Assembly: GCF_052857255.1 (NCBI RefSeq)
Contig: NC_135504.1
Coordinates: 145,416,121-145,480,120 of the forward strand
Length of the DNA: 64,000 nucleotides
Direction of reading: 5' to 3'
Origin: Amblyomma americanum
Taxonomy: Eukaryota > Arthropoda > Arachnida > Ixodida > Ixodidae
Each line of letters begins with the position of its first letter. Position 1 is the first letter of the stretch. Positions 46,826-60,980 of the stretch are shown piece by piece. The notes under the pieces are model-generated. The model worked only from the letters and a program-made list of their open reading frames with translations. It did not search any database and was not told the DNA's origin. The position numbers and the translations under genes are program-made.

Positions 46826-49800
46826 GGTGTAAACTTTTTCTCTCCGAACTGCGCGAAAACTTTTATTCCGGCTCAAAACAACGGGATACATCGTTTTAGA
46901 TCGAAAATAGCAAAATACATGAGCATCGATTTTACGAGTCGTCGAAGAGTAGACGAGAGAAAGGTGTAAACTTTTTCTCTCAGAACTGCGCGGAAACTTG
47001 TATTTCGGATCAAAAGAACGGGATACATTGTTTAAGATCGAAACAAGCAAGATTCACGAGCATCGATTTTACGATTCGTCGAGGAGTAGACGAGAGAAAG
47101 GTGTAAACATTTTCTCTCCGAACTGCGCGAAAAATTTATTCCGGCTCAAAACAACGGAATATATCCTTTTAGATCGAAACTAGCAAGATTCACGGGCATC
47201 GATTTTACGAGTCGTCGAAGAGTAGACGAGAGAAAGGTTTAAACTTTTTCTCTCAGAACTGCGCGAAAACTTGTATTCTGGCTCAAAACAACGGGATACA
47301 TCGTTTTAGATCGAAACTAGCAAAATTCACGAGCATCAATTTTACGAGTCCTCGAAGAGTACACGAAAGAAAGGTGTAAACTTTTTCTCTCAGAACTGCG
47401 CGAAAACTTGTATTCCGGCTCAAAACAACGGGATACATTGTTTTAGATCGAAACTAGCAAGATTCACGAGCATCGATTTTACAAGTCGTCGATATAGACG
47501 AGAAAAAGGTGTAAACTTTTTCTCTCAGAACTGCGCAAAAACTTGTATTCCGGCTCAAAACAACGGGATACATCGTTTTAGCTCGAATCTAGCAAGATTC
47601 ACGAGCATCGATTACACAAGTCTTCGAAGAGTAGACGAGAGAAAGGTGTACACTTTTTTCTCTCAGAACTGCGCGAAAGCTTGTATTCCGGCTCAAAACA
47701 ACGGGATACATCGTTTTAGATCGAAACTAGCAAGATTCACGAGCATCTATTTTACGAGTCCTCGAAGAGTAGACGAGAGAAAGGTGTAAACTTTTTCTCT
47801 CAGAACTGCGCGAAAACTTGTATTTCGGATCAAAACAACGGGATACATTGTTTTAGATCGAAACTAGCAAGATTCACGAGCATCACCTTTACGATTCGTC
47901 GAGGAGTAGACGAGAGAAAGGTGTAAACTTTTTCTCTCCGAACTGCGCGAAAACTTTTATTCCGGCTCAAAACAACGGGATACACCGTTTTAGATCGAAA
48001 ATAGCAAAATACATGAGCATCGATTTTACGAGTCGTCGAAGAGTAGACGAGAGAAAGGTGTAAACTTTTTCTCTCAGAACTGCGCGGAAACTTTTATTCC
48101 GGCTCAAAACAACGGGATACATCGTTTTAGATCGAAAATAGCAAAATACATGAGCATCGATTTTACGAGTCGTCGAAGAGTAGACGAGAGAAAGGTGTAA
48201 ACTTTTTCTCTCAGAACTGCGCGGAAACTTGTATTCCGGCTCAAAACAACGGGATACATCGTTTTAGATCGAAACTAGCAGGATTCACGAGCATCGATTT
48301 TACAAGTCTTCGAAGAGTAGACGAGAGAAAGGTGTAAACTTTTTCTCTCAGAGCTGCGCGAAAACTTGTATTCCGGCTCAAAACAACGGGATACATCGTT
48401 TTAGATCGAAACTAGCAAAATACATGAGCATCGATTTTACGAGTCGTCGAAGAGTAGACGAGAGAAAGGTGTAAACTTTTTCTCTCAGAACTGCGCGGAA
48501 ACTTGTATTCCGGCTCAAAACAACGGGATACATCGTTTTAGATCGAAACTAGCAGGATTCACGAGCATCGATTTTACAAGTCTTCGAAGAGTAGACGAGA
48601 GAAAGGTGTAAACTTTTTCTCTCAGAGCTGCGCGAAAACTTGTATTCCGGCTCAAAACAACGGGATACATCGTTTTAGATCGAAACTAGCAAGATTCACG
48701 AGCATCGATTTTACGAGTCCTCGAAGAGTAGACGAGAGAAAGGTGTAAACTTTTTCTCTCCGAACTGCGCGAAAACTTGTATTCCGGCTCAAAACAACGG
48801 GATACATCGTTTTGGATCGAAACTAGCAAGATTCACGAGCATCAATTTTACGATTCGTCGAGGAGTAGACGAGAGAAAGGTGTAAACTTTTTCTCTCCGA
48901 ACTGCGCGAAAACTTTTATTCCGGCTCAAAACAACAGGATATATCCTTTTAGATCGAAACTAGCAAAATTCATGAGCATCGATTTTACGAGTCGTCGAAG
49001 AGTAGACGAGAGAAAGGTTTAAACTTTTTCTCTCAGAACTGCGCGAAAACTTGTATTCTGGCTCAAAACAACGGGATACATCGTTTTAGATCGAATCTAG
49101 CAAGATTCACGAGCATCAATTACACAAGTCTTCGAAGAGTAGACGAGAGAAAGGTGTACACTTTTTCTCTCAGAACTGCGCGAAAACTTGTATTCCGGCT
49201 CAAAACAACGGGATACATCGTTTTAGATCGAAACTAGCAAGATTCACGAGCATCGATTTTACGAGTCCTCGAAGAGTAGACGAGAGAAAGGTGTAAACTT
49301 TTTCTCTCAGAACTGCGCGAAAACTTGTATTCCGGCTCAAAACAACGGGATACATCGTTTTAGATCGAAAATAGCAAAATACATGAGCATCGATTTTACG
49401 AGTCGTCGAAGAGTAGACGAGAGAAAGGTGTAAAATTTTTCTCTCAGAACTGCGCGAAAACTTGTATTCCGGCTCAAAACAACGGGATACATCGTTTTAG
49501 ATCGAAACTAGCAAGATTCACGAGCATCGATTTTACGAGTCCTCGAAGAGTAGACGAGAGAAAGGTGTAAACTTTTTCTCTCAGAACTGCGCGAAAACTT
49601 GTATTCCGGCTCAAAACAACGGGAAACATCGTTTTAGATCGAAACTAGCAAGATTCACGAGCATCGATTTTACGAGTCCTCGAATATAGACGAGAGAAAG
49701 GTGTAAACTTTTTCTCTCAGAACTGCGCGAAAACTTGTATTTCGGATCAAAACAACGGGATACATTGTTTTAGATCGAAGCTAGCAAGATTCACGAGCAT

Positions 49801-51105
49801 CAACTTTACGATTCGTCGAGGAGTAGACGAGAGAAAGGTGTAAACGTTTTCTCTCCGAACTGCGCGAAAACTTTTATTCCGGCTCAAAACAACGGGATAC
49901 ATCGTTTTAGATCGAAAATAGCAAAATACATGAGCATCGATTTTACGAGTCGTCGAAGAGTAGACGAGAGAAAGGTGTAAACTTTTTCTCTCAGAACTGC
50001 GCGGAAACTTGTATTTCGGATCAAAAGAACGGGATACATTGTTTAAGATCGAAACAAGCAAGATTCACGAGCATCGATTTTACGATTCGTCGAGGAGTAG
50101 ACGAGAGAAAGGTGTAAACATTTTCTCTCCGAACTGCGCGAAAAATTTATTCCGGCTCAAAACAACGGAATATATCCTTTTAGATCGAAACTAGCAAGAT
50201 TCACGGGCATCGATTTTACGAGTCGTCGAAGAGTAGACGAGAGAAAGGTTTAAACTTTTTCTCTCAGAACTGCGCGAAAACTTGTATTCTGGCTCAAAAC
50301 AACGGGATACATCGTTTTAGATCGAAACTAGCAAAATTCACGAGCATCAATTTTACGAGTCCTCGAAGAGTAGACGAAAGAAAGGTGTAAACTTTTTCTC
50401 TCAGAACTGCGCGAAAACTTGTATTCCGGCTCAAAACAACGGGATACATTGTTTTAGATCGAAACTAGCAAGATTCACGAGCATCGATTTTACAAGTCGT
50501 CGATATAGACGAGAAAAAGGTGTAAACTTTTTCTCTCAGAACTGCGCAAAAACTTGTATTCCGGCTCAAAACAACGGGATACATCGTTTTAGCTCGAATC
50601 TAGCAAGATTCACGAGCATCGATTACACAAGTCTTCGAAGAGTAGACGAGAGAAAGGTGTACACTTTTTTCTCTCAGAACTGCGCGAAAGCTTGTATTCC
50701 GGCTCAAAACAACGGGATACATCGTTTTAGATCGAAACTAGCAAGATTCACGAGCATCTATTTTACGAGTCCTCGAAGAGTAGACGAGAGAAAGGTGTAA
50801 ACTTTTTCTCTCAGAACTGCGCGAAAACTTGTATTTCGGATCAAAACAACGGGATACATTGTTTTAGATCGAAACTAGCAAGATTCACGAGCATCACCTT
50901 TACGATTCGTCGAGGAGTAGACGAGAGAAAGGTGTAAACTTTTTCTCTCCGAACTGCGCGAAAACTTTTATTCCGGCTCAAAACAACGGGATACACCGTT
51001 TTAGATCGAAAATAGCAAAATACATGAGCATCGATTTTACGAGTCGTCGAAGAGTAGACGAGAGAAAGGTGTAAACTTTTTCTCTCAGAACTGCGCGGAA
51101 ACTTG
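45170..51105. repeat. 3,011-bp (22-monomer) tandem duplication, two copies
   Basis: Copy 1 is about 45170-48095 and copy 2 about 48181-51105. Shared variants at an offset of 3,011 bp: TCGAAGCTAG (46764 and 49775), GTAAACATTTTC (about 47102 and 50113), TTAGCTCGAATC (about 47578 and 50589) and CATCTATTTTACG (about 47744 and 50755). Copy 1 has AGTATACGAG and GATTTCACG where copy 2 has the consensus. That suggests copy 2 was made from a version without those changes, or was corrected. Confidence 0.82.
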
Positions 51106-52370
51106 TATTCCGGCTCAAAACAACGGGATACATCGTTTTAGATCGAAACTAGCAAGATTCACGAGCATCGATTTTACGAGTCCTCGAAGAGTAGACGAGA
51201 GAAAGGTGTAAACTTTTTCTCTCAGAACTGCGCGAAAACTTGTATTCCGGCTCAAAACAACGGGATACATCGTTTTAGATCGAAACTAGCAAGATTCACG
51301 AGCATCGATTTTACGAGTCCTCGAAGAGTAGACGAGAGAAAGGTGTAAACTTTTTCTCTCCGAACTGCGCGAAAACTTGTATTCCGGCTCAAAACAACGG
51401 GATACATCGTTTTGGATCGAAACTAGCAGGATTCACGAGCATCGATTTTAGAAGTCCTCGAAGAGTAGACGAAAGAAAGGTGTAAACGTTTTCTCTCATA
51501 ACTGCGCGAAAACTTGTATTCTCGCACAAAACAACGGGATACATCGTTTTAGGTCGAAACTAGCAAGATTCACGAGCATCGATTTTACAAGTCGTCGAAT
51601 ATAGACGAGAGAAAGGTGTACACTTTTTCTCTCAGAACTGCGCGAAAACTTGTATTCCGGCTCAAAACAACGGGATACATCGTTTTAGATCGAAACTAGC
51701 AAGATTCACGAGCATCGATTTTACGAGTCCTCGAAGAGTAGACGAGACAAAGGTGTAAACTTTTTCTCTCAGAACTGCGCGAAAACTTGTATTTCGGATC
51801 AAAAGAACGGGATACATTGTTTTAGATCGAAACTAGCAAGATTCATGAGCATCGATTTTACGATTCGTCGAGGAGTAGACGAGAGAAAGGTGTAAACTTT
51901 TTCTCTCCGAACTGCGCGAAAACTTTTATTCCGGCTCAAAACAACAGGATATATCCTTTTAGATCGAATCTAGCAAAATTCATGAGCATCAATTTTACGA
52001 GTCGTCGAAGAGTAGACGAGAGAAAGGTTTAAACTTTTTCTCTCAGAACTGCGCGAAAACTTGTATTCTGGCTCAAAACAACGGGATACATCGTTTTAGA
52101 TCGAATCTAGCAAGATTCACGAGCATCGATTACACAAGTCTTCGAAGAGTAAACGAGAGAAAGGTGTACACTTTTTCTCTCAGAACTGCGCGAAAACTTG
52201 TATTCCGGCTCAAAACAACGGGATACACCGTTTTAGATTGAAACTAGCAAGATTCACGAGCATCGATTTTACGAGTCCTCGAAGAGTAGACGAGAGAAAG
52301 GTGTAAACTTTTTCTCTCAGAACTGCGCGAAAGCTTGTATTCCGGCTCAAAACAACGGGATACATCGTTT
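51106..52370. repeat. Satellite between two duplicated blocks (C, E, N, O, P, Q, R, S, T series)
   Basis: Consensus-like monomers with O near 51450-51590, P near 51590, a Q R S T block at about 51,710-52,260, then A-like units. The Q monomer carries GACGAGACAAAGG (near 51744), which breaks the left dyad arm. No other sequence is present. Confidence 0.75.
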
Positions 52371-55300
52371 TAGATCGAAACTAGCAAGATTCACGAGCAT
52401 CGATTTTACGAGTCCTCGAAGAGTAGACGAGAGAAAGGTGTAAACTTTTTCTCTCCGAACTGCGCGAAAACTTTTATTCCGGCTCAAAACAACGGATACA
52501 TCGTTTTAGATCGAAAATAGCAAAATACATGAGCATCGATTTTACGAGTCGTCGAAGAGTAGACGAGAGAAAGGTGTAAACTTTTTCTCTCAGAACTGCG
52601 CGAAAGCTTGTATTCCGGCTCAAAACAACGGGATACATCGTTTTAGATCGAAACTAGCAAGATTCACGAGCATCGATTTTACGAGTCCTCGAAGAGTAGA
52701 CGAGAGAAAGGTGTAAACTTTTTCTCTCCGAACTGCGCGAAAACTTTTATTCCGGCTCAAAACAACGGGATACATCGTTTTAGATCGAAAATAGCAAAAT
52801 ACATGAGCATCGATTTTACGAGTCGTCGAAGAGTAGACGAGAGAAAGGTGTACACTTTTTTCTCTCAGAACTGCGCGAAACCTTGTATTCCGGCTCAAAA
52901 CAACGGGATACATCGTTTTAGATCGAAACTAGCAAGATTCCCGAGCATCGATTTTACGAGTCCTCGAAGAGTAGACGAGAGAAAGGTGTAAACTTTTTCT
53001 CTCAGAACTGCGCGAAAACTTGTATTTCGGATCAAAACAACGGGATACATTGTTTTAGATCGAAACTAGCAAGATTCACGAGCATCACCTTTACGATTCG
53101 TCGAGGAGTAGACGAGAGAAAGGTGTAAACTTTTTCTCTCCAAACTGCGCGAAAACTTTTATTCCGGCTCAAAACAACGGGATACACCGTTTTAGATCGA
53201 AAATAGCAAAATACATGAGGATCGATTTTACGAGTCGTCGAAGAGTAGACGAGAGAAAGGTTTAAACTTTTTCTCTCAGAACTGCGCGGAAACTTGTATT
53301 CCGGCTCAAAACAACGGGATACATCGTTTTAGATCGAAACTAGCAAGATTCACGAGCATCGATTTTACGAGTCCTCGAAGAGTAGACGAGAGAAAGGTGT
53401 AAACTTTTTCTCTCAGAACTGCGCGAAAACTTGTATTCCGGCTCAAAACAACGGGATACATCGTTTTAGATCGAAACTAGCAAGATTCACGAGCATCGAT
53501 TTTACGAGTCCTCGAAGAGTAGACGAGAGAAAGGTGTAAACTTTTTCTCTCCGAACTGCGCGAAAACTTGTATTCCGGCTCAAAACAACGGGATACATCG
53601 TTTTGGATCGAAACTAGCAGGATTCACGAGCATCGATTTTAGAAGTCCTCGAAGAGTAGACGAGAGAAAGGTGTAAACGTTTTCTCTCAGAACTGCGCGA
53701 AAACATGTATTTCGGATCAAAAGAACGGGATACATTGTTTTCGATCGAAACTAGCAAGATTCATGAGCATCGATTTTACGATTCGTCGAGGAGTAGACGA
53801 GAGAAAGGTGTAAACTTTTTCTCTCCGAACTGCGCGAAAACTTTTATTCCGGCTCAAAACAACGGGATACATCGTTTTAGATCGAAAATAGCAAAATACA
53901 TGAGCATCGATTTTACGAGTCGTCGAAGAGTAGACGAGAGAAAGGTGTAAACTTTTTCTCTCAGAACTGCGCGGAAACTTGTATTCCGGCTCAAAACAAC
54001 GGGATACATCGTTTTAGATCGAAACTAGCAGGATTCACGAGCATCGATTTTACAAGTCTTCGAAGAGTAGACGAGAGAAAGGTGTAAACTTTTTCTCTCA
54101 GAGCTGCGCGAAAACTTGTATTCCGGCTCAAAACAACGGGATACATCGTTTTAGATCGAAACTAGCAGGATTCACGAGCATCGATTTTACAAGTCTTCGA
54201 AGAGTAGACGAGAGAAAGGTTTAAACTTTTTCTCTCAGAACTGCGCGAAAACTTGTATTCTGGCTCAAAACAACGGGATACATCGTTTTAGATCGAAACC
54301 AGCAAAATTCACGAGCATAAATTTTACGAGTCCTCGAAGAGTAGACGAGAGAAAGGTGTCAACTTTTTCTCTCAGAACTGCGCGAAAACTTGTATTCCGG
54401 CTCAAAACAACGGGATACATTGTTTTAGATCGAAACTAGCAAGATTCACGAGCATCGATTTTACGAGTCCTCGAAGAGTAGACGAGAGAAAGGTGTAAAC
54501 TTTTTCTCTCCGAACTGCGCGAAAACTTGTATTCCGGCTCAAAACAACGGGATACATCGTTTTGGATCGAAACTAGCAGGATTTACGAGCATCGATTTTA
54601 GAAGTCCTCGAAGAGTAGACGAGAGAAAGGTGTAAACGTTTTCTCTCATAACTGCGCGAAAACTTGTATTCTGGCTCAAAACAACGGGATACATCGTTTT
54701 AGGTCGAAACTAGCAAGATTCACGAGCATCGATTTTACAAGTCGTCGAATATAGACGAGAGAAAGGTGTAAACTTTTTCTCTCAGAACTGCGCAAAAACT
54801 TGTATTTCGGATCAAAACAACGGGATACATTGTTTTAGATCGAAAATAGCAAAATACATGAGCATCGATTTTACGAGTCGTCGAAGAGTAGACGAGAGAA
54901 AGGTGTAAACTTTTTCTCTCAGAACTGCGCGGAAACTTGTATTCCGGCTCAAAACAACGGGATACATCGTTTTAGATCGAAACTAGCAGGATTCACGAGC
55001 ATCGATTTTACAAGTCTTCGAAGAGTAGACGAGAGAAAGGTTTAAACTTTTTCTCTCAGAACTGCGCGAAAACTTGTATTCTGGCTCAAAACAACGGGAT
55101 ACATCGTTTTAGATCGAAACCAGCAAAATTCACGAGCATAAATTTTACGAGTCCTCGAAGAGTAGACGAGAGAAAGGTGTCAACTTTTTCTCTCAGAACT
55201 GCGCGAAAAGTTGTATTCCGGCTCAAAACAACGGGATACATTGTTTTAGATCGAAACTAGCAAGATTCACGAGCATCGATTTTACGAGTCCTCGAAGAGT

Positions 55301-57985
55301 AGACGAGAGAAAGGTGTAAACTTTTTCTCTCCGAACTGCGCGAAAACTTTTATTCCGGCTCAAAACAACGGATACATCGTTTTAGATCGAAAATAGCAAA
55401 ATACATGAGCATCGATTTTACGAGTCGTCGAAGAGTAGACGAGAGAAAGGTGTAAACTTTTTCTCTCAGAACTGCGCGAAAGCTTGTATTCCGGCTCAAA
55501 ACAACGGGATACATCGTTTTAGATCGAAACTAGCAAGATTCACGAGCATCGATTTTACGAGTCCTCGAAGAGTAGACGAGAGAAAGGTGTAAACTTTTTC
55601 TCTCCGAACTGCGCGAAAACTTTTATTCCGGCTCAAAACAACGGGATACATCGTTTTAGATCGAAAATAGCAAAATACATGAGCATCGATTTTACGAGTC
55701 GTCGAAGAGTAGACGAGAGAAAGGTGTACACTTTTTTCTCTCAGAACTGCGCGAAACCTTGTATTCCGGCTCAAAACAACGGGATACATCGTTTTAGATC
55801 GAAACTAGCAAGATTCCCGAGCATCGATTTTACGAGTCCTCGAAGAGTAGACGAGAGAAAGGTGTAAACTTTTTCTCTCAGAACTGCGCGAAAACTTGTA
55901 TTTCGGATCAAAACAACGGGATACATTGTTTTAGATCGAAACTAGCAAGATTCACGAGCATCACCTTTACGATTCGTCGAGGAGTAGACGAGAGAAAGGT
56001 GTAAACTTTTTCTCTCCAAACTGCGCGAAAACTTTTATTCCGGCTCAAAACAACGGGATACACCGTTTTAGATCGAAAATAGCAAAATACATGAGGATCG
56101 ATTTTACGAGTCGTCGAAGAGTAGACGAGAGAAAGGTTTAAACTTTTTCTCTCAGAACTGCGCGGAAACTTGTATTCCGGCTCAAAACAACGGGATACAT
56201 CGTTTTAGATCGAAACTAGCAAGATTCACGAGCATCGATTTTACGAGTCCTCGAAGAGTAGACGAGAGAAAGGTGTAAACTTTTTCTCTCCGAACTGCGC
56301 GAAAACTTGTATTCCGGCTCAAAACAACGGGATACATCGTTTTGGATCGAAACTAGCAGGATTCACGAGCATCGATTTTAGAAGTCCTCGAAGAGTAGAC
56401 GAGAGAAAGGTGTAAACGTTTTCTCTCAGAACTGCGCGAAAACATGTATTTCGGATCAAAAGAACGGGATACATTGTTTTAGATCGAAACTAGCAAGATT
56501 CATGAGCATCGATTTTACGATTCGTCGAGGAGTAGACGAGAGAAAGGTGTAAACTTTTTCTCTCCGAACTGCGCGAAAACTTTTATTCCGGCTCAAAACA
56601 ACGGGATACATCGTTTTAGATCGAAAATAGCAAAATACATGAGCATCGATTTTACGAGTCGTCGAAGAGTAGACGAGAGAAAGGTGTAAACTTTTTCTCT
56701 CAGAACTGCGCGGAAACTTGTATTCCGGCTCAAAACAACGGGATACATCGTTTTAGATCGAAACTAGCAGGATTCACGAGCATCGATTTTACAAGTCTTC
56801 GAAGAGTAGACGAGAGAAAGGTGTAAACTTTTTCTCTCAGAGCTGCGCGAAAACTTGTATTCCGGCTCAAAACAACGGGATACATCGTTTTAGATCGAAA
56901 CTAGCAGGATTCACGAGCATCGATTTTACAAGTCTTCGAAGAGTAGACGAGAGAAAGGTTTAAACTTTTTCTCTCAGAACTGCGCGAAAACTTGTATTCT
57001 GGCTCAAAACAACGGGATACATCGTTTTAGATCGAAACCAGCAAAATTCACGAGCATAAATTTTACGAGTCCTCGAAGAGTAGACGAGAGAAAGGTGTCA
57101 ACTTTTTCTCTCAGAACTGCGCGAAAACTTGTATTCCGGCTCAAAACAACGGGATACATTGTTTTAGATCGAAACTAGCAAGATTCACGAGCATCGATTT
57201 TACGAGTCCTCGAAGAGTAGACGAGAGAAAGGTGTAAACTTTTTCTCTCCGAACTGCGCGAAAACTTGTATTCCGGCTCAAAACAACGGGATACATCGTT
57301 TTGGATCGAAACTAGCAGGATTTACGAGCATCGATTTTAGAAGTCCTCGAAGAGTAGACGAGAGAAAGGTGTAAACGTTTTCTCTCATAACTGCGCGAAA
57401 ACTTGTATTCTGGCTCAAAACAACGGGATACATCGTTTTAGGTCGAAACTAGCAAGATTCACGAGCATCGATTTTACAAGTCGTCGAATATAGACGAGAG
57501 AAAGGTGTAAACTTTTTCTCTCAGAACTGCGCAAAAACTTGTATTTCGGATCAAAACAACGGGATACATTGTTTTAGATCGAAAATAGCAAAATACATGA
57601 GCATCGATTTTACGAGTCGTCGAAGAGTAGACGAGAGAAAGGTGTAAACTTTTTCTCTCAGAACTGCGCGGAAACTTGTATTCCGGCTCAAAACAACGGG
57701 ATACATCGTTTTAGATCGAAACTAGCAGGATTCACGAGCATCGATTTTACAAGTCTTCGAAGAGTAGACGAGAGAAAGGTTTAAACTTTTTCTCTCAGAA
57801 CTGCGCGAAAACTTGTATTCTGGCTCAAAACAACGGGATACATCGTTTTAGATCGAAACCAGCAAAATTCACGAGCATAAATTTTACGAGTCCTCGAAGA
57901 GTAGACGAGAGAAAGGTGTCAACTTTTTCTCTCAGAACTGCGCGAAAAGTTGTATTCCGGCTCAAAACAACGGGATACATTGTTT
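52371..57985. repeat. 2.7-2.9-kb tandem duplication, two copies
   Basis: Copy 1 is about 52371-55246 and copy 2 about 55247-57985. The offset is 2,876 bp at the start (the one-base loss AACGGATACATC near 52490 and 55366; GATTCCCGAGC near 52934 and 55810). It falls to 2,739 bp later (AACATGTATTTCGG, ATG at 53705 and 56444; CAGCAAAATTCACGAGC at 54300 and 57039, and 55121 and 57860). Copy 2 therefore lost, or copy 1 gained, one monomer near 53400-53540. Confidence 0.82.
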
Positions 57986-60980
57986 TAGATCGAAACTAGC
58001 AAGATTCACGAGCATCGATTTTACAAGTCGTCGATAAAGACGAGAAAAAGGTGTAAACTTTTTCTCTCAGAACTGCGCAAAAACTTGTATTCCGGCTCAA
58101 AACAACGGGATACATCGTTTTAGATCGAAACTAGCAAGATTCACGAGCATCACCTTACGATTCGTCGAGGAGTAGACGAGAGAAAGGTGTAAACTTTTTC
58201 TCTCCGAACTGCGCGAAAACTTTTATTCCGGCTCAAAACAACGGGATACATCGTTTTAGATCGAAAATAGCAAAATACATGAGCATCGATTTTACGAGTC
58301 GTCGAAGAGTAGACGAGAGAAAGGTGTAAACTTTTTCTCTCAGAACTGCGCGGAAACTTGTATTCCGGCTCAAAACAACGGGATACATCGTTTTAGATCG
58401 AAACTGGCAGGATTCACGAGCATCGATTTTACAAGTCTTCGAAGAGTAGACGAGAGAAAGGTGTAAACTTTTTCTCTCAGAGCTGCGCGAAAACTTGTAT
58501 TCCGGCTCAAAACAACGGGATACATCGTTTTAGATCGAAACTAGCAAGATTCACGAGCATCGATTTTACGAGTCCTCGAAGAGTAGACGAGAGAAAGGTG
58601 TAAACTTTTTCTCTCAGAACTGCGCGAAAACTTGTATTCCGGCTCCAAACAACGGGATACATCGTTTTAGATCGAAACTAGCAAGATTCACGAGCATCGA
58701 TTTTACGAGTCCTCGAAGAGTAGACGAGAGAAAGGTGTAAACGTTTTCTTTCATAACTGCGCGAAAACTTGTATTCTGGCTCAAAACAACGGGATACATC
58801 GTTTTAGATCGAAACTAGCAAGATTCACGAGCATCGATTTTACGAGTCCTCGAAGAGTAGACGAGAGAAAGGTGTAAACTTTTTCTCTCCGAACTGCGCG
58901 AAAACTTGTATTCCGGCTCAAAACAACGGGATACATCGTTTTAGATCGAAACTAGCAGGATTCACGAGCATCGATTTTACGAGTCCTCGAAGAGTATACG
59001 AGAGAAAGGTGTAAACTTTTTCTCTCAGAACTGCGCGAAAACTTGTATTTCGGATCAAAAGAACGGGATACATTGTTTTAGATCGAAACTAGCAAGATTC
59101 ATGAGCATCGATTTTACGATTCGTCGAGGAGTAGACGAGAGAAAGGTGTAAACTTTTTCTCTCCGAACTGCGCGAAAACTTTTATTCCGGCTCAAAACAA
59201 CAGGATATATCCTTTTAGATTGAAACTAGCAAAATTCATGAGCATCAATTTTACGAGTCGACGAAGAGTAGACGAGAGAAAGGTTTAAACTTTTTCTCTC
59301 AGAACTGCGCGAAAACTTGTATTCTGGCTCAAAACAACGGGATACATCGTTTTAGATCGAATCTAGCAAGATTCACGAGCATCGATTACACAAGTCTTCG
59401 AAGAGTAGACGAGAGAAAGGTGTAAACTTTTTCTCTCAGAACTGCGCAAAAACTTGTATTTCGGATCAAAACAACGGGATACATTGTTTTAGATCGAAAC
59501 TAGCAAGATTCACGAGCATCAACTTTACGATTCGTCGAGGAGTAGACGAGAGAAAGGTGTAAACTTTTTCTCTCCGAACTGCGCGAAAACTTTTATTCCG
59601 GCTCAAAACAACGGGATACATCGTTTTAGATCGAAAATAGCAAAATACATGAGCATCGATTTTACGAGTCGTCGAAGAGTAGACGAGAGAAAGGTGTAAA
59701 CTTTTTCTCTCAGAACTGCGCGGAAACTTGTATTCCGGCTCAAAACAACGGGATACATCGTTTTAGATCGAAACTAGCAGGATTCACGAGCATCGATTTT
59801 ACAAGTCTTCGAAGAGTAGACGAGAGAAAGGTTTAAACTTTTTCTCTCAGAACTGCGCGAAAACTTGTATTCTGGCTCAAAACAACGGGATACATCGTTT
59901 TAGATCGAAACCAGCAAAATTCACGAGCATAAATTTTACGAGTCCTCGAAGAGTAGACGAGAGAAAGGTGTCAACTTTTTCTCTCAGAACTGCGCGAAAA
60001 CTTGTATTCCGGCTCAAAACAACGGGATACATTGTTTTAGATCGAAACTAGCAAGATTCACGAGCATCGATTTTACGAGTCCTCGAAGAGTAGACGAGAG
60101 AAAGGTGTAAACTTTTTCTCTCCGAACTGCGCGAAAACTTGTATTCCGGCTCAAAACAACGGGATACATCGTTTTGGATCGAAACTAGCAGGATTTACGA
60201 GCATCGATTTTAGAAGTCCTCGAAGAGTAGACGAGAGAAAGGTGTAAACGTTTTCTCTCATAACTGCGCGAAAACTTGTATTCTGGCTCAAAACAACGGG
60301 ATACATCGTTTTAGGTCGAAACTAGCAAGATTCACGAGCATCGATTTTACAAGTCGTCGAATATAGACGAGAGAAAGGTGTAAACTTTTTCTCTCAGAAC
60401 TGCGCAAAAACTTGTATTTCGGATCAAAACAACGGGATACATTGTTTTAGATCGAAAATAGCAAAATACATGAGCATCGATTTTACGAGTCGTCGAAGAG
60501 TAGACGAGAGAAAGGTGTAAACTTTTTCTCTCAGAACTGCGCGGAAACTTGTATTCCGGCTCAAAACAACGGGATACATCGTTTTAGATCGAAACTAGCA
60601 GGATTCACGAGCATCGATTTTACAAGTCTTCGAAGAGTAGACGAGAGAAAGGTTTAAACTTTTTCTCTCAGAACTGCGCGAAAACTTGTATTCTGGCTCA
60701 AAACAACGGGATACATCGTTTTAGATCGAAACCAGCAAAATTCACGAGCATAAATTTTACGAGTCCTCGAAGAGTAGACGAGAGAAAGGTGTCAACTTTT
60801 TCTCTCAGAACTGCGCGAAAAGTTGTATTCCGGCTCAAAACAACGGGATACATTGTTTTAGATCGAAACTAGCAAGATTCACGAGCATCGATTTTACAAG
60901 TCGTCGATAAAGACGAGAAAAAGGTGTAAACTTTTTCTCTCAGAACTGCGCAAAAACTTGTATTCCGGCTCAAAACAACG
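56940..60980. repeat. Further 2,873-bp offset duplication
   Basis: About 59810-60980 repeats about 56940-58110 at an offset of 2,873 bp. Markers: CCAGCAAAATTC with GCATAAATTTTACG (57039 and 59912; 57860 and 60733), AGGATTTACGAGC (about 57318 and 60191) and GTCGTCGATAAAGACG (about 58028 and 60901). With 54300 and 55121 this makes three generations of the same pair. Confidence 0.8.

Noticed and set aside
41931..49022. An identical 81-codon open frame recurring at 41931, 44123, 45766 and 48777, plus other frames of 61-104 codons on both strands
   Set aside because: They are the satellite read in frames that happen to lack stops. The monomer is 137 bp, so the frame shifts by two each unit and closes only after three units (411 bp). 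Plus-strand frames end at the TAA of GGTGTAAAC or GGTTTAAAC. Repeated copies follow the duplications, not selection on a protein.
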